A stretch of 54,148 nucleotides of DNA from Branchiostoma floridae (Eukaryota; Chordata; Leptocardii; Amphioxiformes; Branchiostomatidae), in assembly GCF_000003815.2 (NCBI RefSeq), contig NC_049996.1, positions 15,531,373 through 15,585,520 on the forward strand, in the 5' to 3' direction. Below, piece by piece: positions 21,701-33,700 of the stretch. A program made the translations under genes and the position numbers. Positions within the stretch are counted from its first letter, which is position 1; each line of letters begins with the position of its first letter. The notes below the pieces were generated by a model that was not told the DNA's origin, did not search any database, and saw only the letters and a program-made list of their open reading frames with translations.

Positions 21701-24700
21701 CATATGTATCATAATTACAGATAAGGTTTTGTCACTGACACATGTAGGTGGCTATGTTGAGAGAAGGTTATACTGAATATCTAACTTTAATGTGTAATAC
21801 TTGAATGTTCTTTATTTTTCTATAATCAAATACTGGATACTACAACTACTCTTGAAGGAATTACAATTCAAAAGAGAGCATGGTATGATAATTTTTTGAA
21901 GAAGCAAGCTGATATAACTTTTTCTTAAGGATTATGGATTGTAGATCATGAACAAAACATGACAGTAAGTATATTCTAAGACTCACCTGTCAATGGCATA
22001 TCTAACAGCTGACTGAATCTCTGGTGTTGTGGCTAGTTTCAATGCTTGCTCCAGGCCCTACACAAGCATACACCAATAAATCACATTCAACATTACTGTG
22101 ATACAGCTACAACATAAGAGGCATTTCTGTAATACTTCATAAATTGCAATACATCTGACTGTTAAGTCCTACAAATTATAACAGATCAAGAATTATTGAA
22201 TTGCTTTGTGACAATACAAGTACCATCTTGGCAAATAGATTATGAAGGATGTGATTTTCATGTTTTGAGACATTCCCTTACCGTGAGGCCATGTCTTACT
22301 GAAAAGTTTATGATTATGTACTATGAAGACTGTAATTTCCATGATTTGAGATGTTCCCTTACCATGAGGCCTTGTCTTAATGAACAGATTATGAAGGATG
22401 AGATTTCTATGATTTGAGACCTTCCCTTACCATGAGGCCTTGTCTTAATTACAGATTATGAAGGATGTGATTTCCATGATTTGAGATGTTCCCTTACCAT
22501 GTGATGTTGCCTTAATGAACAGATTATGAAGACTAAAATTTCCATGATTTGGAGATGTTCCCTTACCATGTGAAGTTGCCTTAATGAAAAGATTATGAAG
22601 GCTGTAATTTCCATGTTTGGAGATGCTCCCTTACCATGTTGCCTTGTCTTAATGAACTGATCATGATTATGATCATGATATTCCCTTACAGTGAGACCCT
22701 GCCTGTAATGTGATATGATCCCTTACTGAGAGACCCTGTCTGTAGTGTAAGATGATCCCTTACTGTGAGACCCTGTCTGTAGTGTAAGATGATCCCTTAC
22801 CGTGAGACCCTGTCTGTAGTGTAAGATGATCCGTTACTGTGAGACCCTGTCTGTAGTGTAAGATGATCCCTTACCGTGAGACCCTGCTTGTAATGTGATA
22901 TGATCCCTTACTGAGAGACCCTGTCTGTAGTGTAAGATGATCCCTTACCGTGAGACCCTGCCTGTAATGTGATATGATCCCTTACCGTGAGACCCTGTCT
23001 GTAATGTGATATGATCCCTTACTGAGAGACCCTGTCTGTAGTGTAAGATGATCCCTTACTGTGAGACCCTGTCTGTAATGTGATATGATCCCTTACTGAG
23101 AGACCCTGTCTGTAGTGTAAGATGATCCCTTACTGTGAGACCCTGTCTGTAGTGTAAGATGATCCCTTACCGTGAGACCCTGTCTGTAATGTGATATGAT
23201 CCCTTACTGAGAGACCCTGTCTGTAGTGTAAGATGATCCCTTTCATTGAGACCCTGTCTGTAGTGTGATATGATCCCTTACCGTGAGACCCTGTCTGTAA
23301 TGTGATATGATCCCTTACCGTGAGACCCTGTCTGTAATGTGATATGATCCCTTACTGTGAGACCCTGTCTGTAGTGTAAGATGATCCCTTACCGTGAGAC
23401 CCTGTCTGTAGTGTAAGATGATCCCTTACCGTGAGACCCTGTCTGTAGTGTAAGATGATCCCTTACCGTGAGACCCTGTCTGTAGTGTAAGATGATCCCT
23501 TACAGTGAGACCCTGCCTGTAATGTGATATGATCCCTTACCGTGAGCCCCTGCCTGTAATGTGATATGATCCCTTACCGTGAGACCCTGTCTGTAATGTG
23601 ATATGATCCCTTACTGAGAGACCCTGTCTGTAGTGTAAGATGATCCCTTACTGTGAGACCCTGTCTGTAATGTGATATGATCCCTTACTGAGAGACCCTG
23701 TCTGTAGTGTAAGATGATCCCTTACCGTGAGACCCTGTCTGTAATGTGATATGATCCCTTACTGAGAGACCCTGTCTGTAGTGTAAGATGATCCCTTGCT
23801 GCGAGACCCTGTCTGTAGTGTAAGATGATCCCTTACCGTGAGACCCTGTCTGTAATGTGATATGATCCCTTAGTGAGAGACCCTGTCTGTAATGTGAGAT
23901 GATCCCTTACCGTGAGACCCTGTCTGTAATGTGATATGATCCCTTACCGTGAGACCCTGTCTGTAATGTGAGATGATCCCTTACCGTGAGACCCTGTCTG
24001 TAATGTGATATGATCCCTTACTGAGAGACCCTGTCTGTAGTGTAAGATGATCCCTTACTGTGAGACCCTGTCTGGAATGTGATATGATCCCTTACTGAGA
24101 GACCCTGTCTGTAGTGTAAGATGATCCCTTACCGTGAGACCCTGCCTGTAATGTGATATGATCCCTTACCGTGAGACCCTGTCTGTAATGTGATATGATC
24201 CCTTACCGTGAGACCCTGCCTGTAGTGTAAGATGATCCCTTACCGTGAGACCCTGCCTGTAATGTGATATGATCCCTTACCGTGAGCCCCTGCCTGTAAT
24301 GTGATATGATCCCTTACCGTGAGACCCTGTCTGTAATGTGATATGATCCCTTACCGTGAGACCCTGCCTGTAATGTGATATGATCCCTTACCGTGAGACC
24401 CTGTCTGTAATGTGATATGATCTCCACCACGATGAAACACCTGTTCCTACAAGCATGGTGCACTGGGAGCAATCCTTCAACGTCAGGGATGCTGGGGTTG
24501 GCACCGTGCCTGTAAACATAAACATAAACATAAACAAAATGTTTTTTCTCATATCACCCTGTCTTTGTCTTAAAATTCATAGATTGGTTTGAGACTTGTA
24601 ATGATGTAAGAAATAGTCATTTGATAACTTCATGTACAAGAACTTGTCAACATTACATTGTGCTTGCTATTGAAAATCTAGGAAAATCTCACTTTTGCAT

Positions 24701-27700
24701 GCTTCAAAGAAATTCTTAAATAACCTCAAAATTAATGATTGTACTTCATAAAGTAAAACACATGTAAATACATGGATTCAAAGAGAAAATTATAAAGTCA
24801 AGTTTGCTGTATTGGGTTCAAAACTGCATTTGCTACTACATGTACTGATTTACTGACTATACAGCATAACTCACTCCAACAGAGTCCTGACAGCTTCTGC
24901 ATGGCCCTCCCGTGCTGCTATTGCTAATGCTGTGCAGCCACTCTGAAGGAAGGAAAGAAAATATTTGTTTGTTACATTTTGAAGGTTAGATATCCAGGTA
25001 AGCAATATTCAAATACAACTCAAACTCTACAACTGGATAAAAACGGATATTTACTTCCAGACGTTTCGAGTGACATCTATCACTCTTCTTTCTAGTGACG
25101 CTGAAGAAGAGAGATGGATGTCACTTGAAACGTCTGGAAGTAAATATCCGTTTTTATCCAGTTGTAGAGTTTGAATTGTATTTGAATATTTGTTTGTTAA
25201 TTTGTAATTTGAAGACTAACCGACTGCTGCCTACCCCTGTGTCAGGGACAACAGCAGCAGTATAATCAAATATTGGATACTACTAGTTGCATTACACTGA
25301 GTCTCAGACAGCATTGCTGATTTTCTCCAAGAAAACAACTAGGAGACCAAAACGAAACTTGTTATCACACCTGAAACAACATATGACATTACATATACTA
25401 TCTATAAGAATTTCATATATATTCCACAATCCTGTCTTTTTTTATGAAGGTAATACTGTTTGTTCTGCACTGTGGTCCCTACACAACAGTTACTGAACCA
25501 CCCCTCACCCGTTCGTGCTGTGCGTCTATCGGACATTCCTCCATGCCCAGAAGGACCAGCATGTTCTCTACCTGTCCTCCCTAAATAACAGTTACTGAAC
25601 CATCCCTCACCCGTTCATGCTGTGAGTCCTCCCTACACAACAGTTATTGAACCATCCCTCACCCGTTCGTGCTGTGCGTCTATCGGACATTCCTCCATGC
25701 CCAGCAGGACCAGCATGTTCTCTACCCGGTTGTTCTCTGCTGCCACCATCAGAAGTGTTGATCCTGTCATGTCCGTTACAAACAGGTCTCTCCGAGTCAG
25801 GTCCTTTCCCAGCAACTGGCCCTGGAGATTTTTAAATAATAATAATCTTATATCAGTTGTATTTGCAGCCAGTAGGTACCCACTGTGTTGAGTAATGAGG
25901 CTGAATAATGACGTGGTTGAGGCACCTCTTCGAGCACGGGACCTCCATTTTACATCCTCCCGGAAGACAATTTCGTGGAATAAAGTTGTAGAAAACTTTG
26001 AAAACCTTTAAACCTCTAATTAACCTCAAAATGATGTACACTACCAAATACACCATGTATCTGGTATAAGCATAGATACATAAAAGATACAGTCATGTAA
26101 TTCTGAATAGCTTGTCCCTCTCTCTCTCTCTCTCTCTCTTCATATAATTATATATGTATTATGTAAGGCAAGGCAGTCTTACCGAGAACTTAAAACCAAG
26201 CGAACGCAAACATTTTTACATTACTTTAACATAACAGTAAGTGACTACAGTGTATGGCACTATCGCGAACTGAAAACCACCGCAAACACTCCACTTTCCC
26301 GCTTACGCGAAATCAAATGCCTGCAAGCTTAAATGCATTTGCAGTACCTCTTGCACCAAGTGCCGATAGTACCAACATCTCTCCTTTTTGACCCAATGAT
26401 CATAAGAATCACTCTACAAACTATATTAAGTGGATTAGCACCCATGTACTGTGGTTACCTCTTGCACCAAGTGCCGATAGTACCGACATCTCTCCGTCCT
26501 TTTTGAGCCGATGATCTCTGTGCAGTCTGCCGCGTCGTACCTCTTGGCCACATCGTCTGGTCTGAGGCCGTTATAACTCTCCAAGTTGACGTCCGCCCCG
26601 CGCTTCAACAGGCAACTGTGGTGGGCAAAGGCAACAGAAAAATTCAGGTATGTACAGTCCAGATTTTTCCATTGAGTGAGATTTTGATATACATGTCACT
26701 TTTTACAGTCATGACATAAATCAATGATCAACAAAGAAAAATAGAGGCAATAATAAGAATTCCATTACTGGCCATGAAAATGCATATAAAAATGACCTTT
26801 GAATTTTGGGCAAGTGAAAAATTGGTTTGGGCAAGTACATTTTCTATGTGCTTCCCTGTCCTTGGTGCTGATTGACTCTCACAGAAGAAAATGCCCATTT
26901 TATAGTTCGAGGGGGCAAACATTGGCAGATCTTCATGGAAGCTCATCTGTGTTGGTAGTAATCATAGTAAAATGCTAAACTTTCTTCCAACTCAAAGGTA
27001 CACACGGATCAAATTTTCAACAACCGCTGTTGCCTTCTTCAGGATCAATATTGATGAGCAATCACTTCAGAACGTAAACTCACCAGAGTTCCAGACACGT
27101 GATCTTATTCACACTTTTTAAATCTTATCGGCAGATCTACACAGCCTAGAAAGTAAGGATGACAACTGTACCTGACGATGTCCATGTAGTTGTGGGAGGC
27201 AGCATAGTGCAGGGGGGTCCATCCACGCACCAGGTCACACTTGTTAGGGTCAGCTCCCAGGATGCAGATCAACACCTGGACAGAATGCAACAACAAAATA
27301 CAGAATGAAGGATCATGTACAACAAAAATGCTTTATTGATATTAATCTTGTGTTGCCTAGTGGTACATTGGAACATGTGAGCAAGTTTCCTTGCAGTTTC
27401 TGTAGTGGGGTATACTAGCCCTTCCCCTTTAACTGCTCACCTCCTCTAAAACAGAGGACTCTTTTTTTATGCCCCCTCTCAAAGACAGGTGCAGCCCCAA
27501 ACAAAATGACCTACCTAGGATTGAACCAGATTGTTACACCAGATTGTACAATGCATAAGGTCCAAAACAGAGTACTGCAAATGCATTTAAGTTCGCGGGG
27601 ATTTAATTTCGCGGTAGCGGGAAAAGGGACTTTTCGCGGTGGATTTAAGTTCGGGGTAACACCATAGACTGCAGTCTAATACCACAGTAGAAAAATGTTC

Positions 27701-30700
27701 GCGGTGGTTTTAAGTTCGCGGTGAAGTGGTCAGCGCAAAAACCGTGAACATTAATCCACCGCGACAGTTTCTGCATTCACAGTATTACAATGAAATGAAG
27801 ACTCATCTGTGTTGGTGGAATTTCCACATTAATCTATTTATATTTGTATTAAATATTTTATTCATTACGTACCTCAACAGTGATGGCATGCCCCAGGTCC
27901 GCAGCTAAGCAGAGTGGAGTGAGACCTTTGCCGTTGTAAGCATTGACATCGGCACCCTGAATACACACCAGGGTCATCAACAGGTCAAGCTGGTCAACCC
28001 CTGGGTACAGGTATTGGAGAACATATTGTTAAGGGTGATGTCCAAATATGGAAGAACATGTTAGGGTGATGTCCAAATATGGAAGAACATGTTAGGATGA
28101 TGACCAAATATGGAAGAACATGTTAGGATGATGTCCAAATATGGAAGAACATGTTATGGTGATGTCCAAATATGGAAGAACATGTTAGGATGATGTCCAA
28201 ATATGGATGTCTATGTTGTCATGGGTAACATCCATATTTGGAGGAACATGTTGTCAAGGGTAACATCCAAGATACGTGACTATATACAATATCTTGAAAT
28301 AACCTGTCAAATTGTGTTTTTTTTTTTCATATTGGCACTCACAAAGTTTTGTGTGCTTGTTTTCTAATGTGAAAAAGTGTCATAAGTAAACAGCTTACCC
28401 CCTGCAGCTGCAATGTGGATGAGTAAGTCTCCCTCTGCACTTTTCTCATTGTTCACATCAAACTCCATTGTCTGCAGAACAAAACATCATCAATAATTAG
28501 AGTCCAGATTCCAGACAAACATTATGGACTATGGATGATTGTTCAGCACCATGGACAGACTTGGTCCCTGCATGGATAAAAACTCTACATAACCAATCTT
28601 TGAGCTACATGTATGAATTACTACTTAACTACTTAAACTGCACAACTACAAGGTGGCTTAGAACATACAGACAGGTTCAAATCGTGGCATGCTCAATTCT
28701 TTGCTACATGGGAAAGGAACTTTGCACAACTTTCCTCACTCCACCCAGGAGAGTAAAAATGGGCATCTGATGACTTTGCTAGGGGAGGTTAAAGGCAGTG
28801 GATGGACAGTATGGCTTGTTTCACAGTTTAATTGTATTTTATCTACCCCTCCTAGATCATTGCTGTAGGTCTGCAAATGGAATAGTATGGCCTGTATCAT
28901 AAATGCAATAGGCAGGGAGGGAAACTTTAATATGACTGTATTAACTTAATAAAACTGAGTGCACCAAGGCATACGCCTGGTCCTCGGGCCTTGTTTTCAT
29001 TATGTTTTTCCAGTCAAGCATGTACTTCTTAAATCCGTGAACCAACAAATTAAATTGTTGTGGCCTTACCTGTAGTTTGATCTGCAGCTCATCGTTTTTC
29101 AGCCAAACACAATGCTTCACCACTATTTTTCTAAATCATAAGTACTCAGTAGATTTGCTAGTGGAAAAGTATGGCTTGTATCACGGTTTAATTCTAGTTT
29201 AATCTGCCCCTCCTAAATCATTGCTGTAGGTTTGCTTTTGGAAAAGTAATATGGCTTCACGGTTTACCTGTAGTTTGATCTGCAGTTCGTCGTAGTGCCC
29301 CTCCTCTGCCAGGGAGAAGATGTCTTGTTTCTGCTGCACGCTGACGTAGGCGACGGACTTCTTCCTGGGGGAGGGCTGGGCGACCGCCTGCATGGCGGAC
29401 TTGAAGGGCTGTAGGATCTTACGGGTCTTGGGGCAGTAGCAGACCTGGTCGGCTGTGCGTCCTGAAATTTAAACTCACAGTGTTACAAATTGCATTTGAT
29501 AAGTCTATCCACCACTCATAATAAGCGGCCTTTCACAGTGATCAGAATGCATGTGCGCTGACAGGAATTGTAGATCATACATGTAACGCTAGTTCACCTT
29601 TATCCACGGGGTAACCCGTGTTTACCCAAACGGTATTAAGGGATATCAAGTCCACGGACGGTGGTTTCAAATTGTAAATTAATATGTTCAAACTATTGTA
29701 GTTTGAAACTATCGTCTGTCAACTTGATATCCCTAAATACCTGTTTTATAAAGCAACGGATATAGGTTACCTTGCGAATAAAGGTGAACTAGCGTTATGT
29801 CAAAGGTAAAGGCAAAGAATAATTCTTGAGATGTTTTCGAAGAAAGGTTTCAATCTGGAACAAATGTTCCCTGAAAAGTAAATGTTTAAAAATGATATTG
29901 CTAACCTACCATTTCTGTCCTGTGCCTTGAGATTGACCCCTACGGAGGTCAAATAACTGACAGCTTCGGGATTCTGGGCAACGCAGGCCAGATGCATCAT
30001 GGTCCCTCCAAGTGGTTCAAATCTCTGGTCCGGACCTGCAACAACAGAGTAATACAGTTGTATGATCAATGTAGAAAACAACAGTCTTAGACTATTTGTA
30101 TATCTTTCTCTTAAGACATCTTTCTATTCTTTGAATTGCACAAAGGATTCAAATGGTCATTTGGAGTAGTTTTCTAGATAAGATGATTTCAATACAAATT
30201 TCAGCATACTTCTTTCAATTCCTGTTACTGCTATGTGATTCATATGGCAGTGTTTTCTTGGGGCCCCCTTGGATCAACAAGGTCTCACGAAATTTTGTCA
30301 ATCAAATAAACAGATGAATAATTGGTAGAAGAATCTTTTAATAGTGTCCCCAATAAAACTTTTGGAACGTCCCTTTTTTGCTAGCAGGCCAATCATTGGC
30401 CAGTGAGGCAGTGACCCAATTATGTTCCTGAAAATTTGCATAAATTTTTGGAATGGCCCTTTTTTTGTTAGCAGGCCAGGCATTGGCCAGTGAGGCAGTG
30501 ACCCAATTATGTTCCTGAAAATTTGCATAAAACGTTTAGAACATCCCTTTTTTTGTTAGCTGCTGAGGCCAATTATTAAAATAGGCCAGTGAGGCAGTGA
30601 CCAAACGTTCATAAAAAATTTGCATAAAACTTCTACAAAGGCCCTTTTTTGTTAGCAGGCCAGCCATTGGCCAGTGAGGCAGTGACCCAATGTTCCTGAA

Positions 30701-33700
30701 AATTTGCATAAAACTTCTCCAAAGGCCCTTTTTTGTTAGCAGGCCAACCATTGGTCAGTCAGGCAGTGACCCAATGTTCCTGAAAATTTGCATGACAAGG
30801 TGAGATACTTAACACCCTCCAGATCTCCTGAGCTACTGATGCAAGACAGGTGTCCTACATACAGGCCACACAAATATTGACTGTCTCCCATTCTGTTATA
30901 GCTACCCCAGGCTTTTTGCAAACAAAAACAACTCCTGTGGCACTACATAAGATGTATTAAACTTTTGCAAATCCCCCCAAAAAACTGTTGCGAACTATTA
31001 CTTAGTTGAACTATCAAACAATCCTAACACACATGTAACGCTAGTTCACCTTTATCCGTGGGATAACTTATATCCATTGTTAAAAAAAATGGTATATAGG
31101 GATAAGTCGACGGACTGTGGCTCTAAATTACAATAAAGACATGTATTTTCAAAATAAAACAGTTTAAAACCACCGTCGGTCGCTCCCTAATTACTGTCTT
31201 TTTGAACGCAACGGATATAGGTTATCCCACGAATAAAGGTGAACTAGCGTTACATCCTAATAACAACAAATCATAAACAACTATACAGTGTCTTCTAGTC
31301 TACAAGCCGATGTTGGTTTGCCTCAGAAACAGTCAGCTAGTTACAACTTACAGCATTTACTTGAGGATTAGAATTTGCCTTCTAGTATTTGTACATAACA
31401 ACTATTGAAGCTGTCCTGCCGATGATTTTTTGGTCAGACATACCACACAAATATTGACTGTCTCCCATTCTGTTACAGCTGGTTGAGTTAGCACAACCCT
31501 GGCTTTTTGGAGATGGACTGTGGCTCTAAGATGTATTTTGCAAACATTCATAAAACCTAGCATTGAAACCAGTTGACAAATATCAAACAATACTAACACA
31601 CAAACAAACAACTACAACGAATCATGAATAGAGGCAATTTTTCAATCTACAAGAAGATGGTGGATTGTTCAAGAAACAGTAGAGACTAGAATTTGTCTAT
31701 CAGTCTGTCCATAACAATTATTGAAGCTTTGGTGATGGATCTAAGACATCAATGATCCAGGTAATAATATACCCAAATAACAGTTACTAAAGCAACTGCA
31801 TATCCTAAGCATTGAACTATTGATTCAGAAGCTGTCCTTGGACAGAAATATACCTGCTACAGCTCAACACTTAAAACTCAGCACGTAACTGTTTACCCGG
31901 TAGTTCCCATTGCATCGAAAGTAATTGATTTATTATGCACTGAGGAAGATGACACATGATTGTTGAAATGTTGCCATGAGGCCTGAACTTGTTGTCATTG
32001 TTGTTGTAACAGTTGTTGAATAAACCAGTCTACTACTTCATGTAACATTAGTTCACCTTTATTCGTGGGGTGATCTATATCCGTTGTTCATCTTTAAAAT
32101 GAGGATATTTAGGGATATCAAGTCAAAAGACTGAGCTTTAAAATTGTACTATACATTGTATTTTCAAATCATGCAGTTCGAAACCGCCGGCCAATCTGAT
32201 AGCCCTTACACACTGTCTTATAAAAAACGGATATAGGTTACCCTGTGGATAAAGATAAACTAGCGTTACATAGTACTACTCACCGATGATTTTTTGCTCT
32301 ACCAGCGCCTTCAACACTCGAACAGGCCCGCACCTCAGCACCAGTTTGCACAGATACAGCACGGCTCCTTGTAGTGATGTGTTGGTGTGGATTTCTCCCA
32401 CCAGGATGCTTTTGAAAAAATGCCATTGATAATGTAATAGACCACGTAATTTCGCTCAAAACATAAGATTTAGGCCCTTTTGAGTGTAATGCGCATCATA
32501 TGAACTTTGCAATCAAAAATCATGGAAAGGTGGGGAAAACAGTTATTTTTGCTTGTAAACATCATTATTAAGTCTATTCTACCTACTTATAAAAGTCTAA
32601 AACAGTGAAAGAAAGACTTTGATATATTAGTAGTCTGTGTAACACAAACTCTGCTGTCCGGGTCTGTAACTGGCCCCTCCCCACCCTAGGAGGCTGGCGG
32701 ATGCTGCGTGGGTTGCTATAAGCGAGATTTAATCAGGCTAATGTACTAGATCCTGTAATTTTGCTCAAAACATACCGCAAGTGGTCGCCGTCGGGCCACA
32801 GCGAGCCAAAGTCCACCAGCGAGCGCCCGTGTTGGAAGGAGTGGAAGGTCAGCCGAGGTCGCCAGAACGTGTTACAGATGGACTCTTCCGGGCTCACCCT
32901 CTGTGGATGGACTGCTCCTGGGAATAGGGGAGGGGACCGGTCACGCTAGTTCACCTTTAGCCGTGGGGTAGCCTACATATCCGTTGTTCTTACAAACCTG
33001 ACATTTAGTGGTATCAACATGACGGACTGTCACAGTGGTTTCAAACTGCACTTATTTTTATTAAGTTAATGTAATTTGCAAACACTGTCAGTCGACTAAC
33101 TATCCTGTTCTTTAAAACAATGGATAAAGGTTAGCCCCACCGGCGCGGATAAAGGTGAACTGGTGTTACAGAAAATTTATGTACAGGTACAATCCATGTC
33201 CAGAGGATCAGGTCCAGGTATGGACCTGGGCAATACTCAAAACAATGGTCCATTTCGCTACAAAGATATCTGTTTGATGGAGTATGCTACATTGTAGTAT
33301 CCTCACATAAACATTATGCTAACTGCCTCTGTTAAGTTACACCAAGTTTGACTAGAAACTTGACTATCAACTCTACTTCACTCTTGCTATTAAAGCCTCA
33401 AAACACATTAACGCCTGCCACTGAAGTGCTGATATAATCTGTTTTATAATCTTTTTATTTTCATTTTCTAATCGGTCCAACATCCGATCCACTGAATTTT
33501 TTTCAGGTTTGGTTTTTCGGGACCGGTCCAACAAGAGAAAACATTTTTGTACTGGTACCTGGGAAGGATTCGGACTGGGTGCTGCTTTCCATGCTTGAGG
33601 TGATGGTACAGTACGAACTCGAGGAGGTGGTCAGTTCTGGGTTGACAAACAGGTGCGAACTTGGCCGCATGGTCTGCATGTTTGGACCGTGGGCAAACGC

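Noticed and set aside
22683-24428. CRISPR-like array of 37-bp repeats
   Set aside because: There are no unique spacers, the units are head-to-tail and the context is an intron of a spliced gene with its exon forming the first unit.
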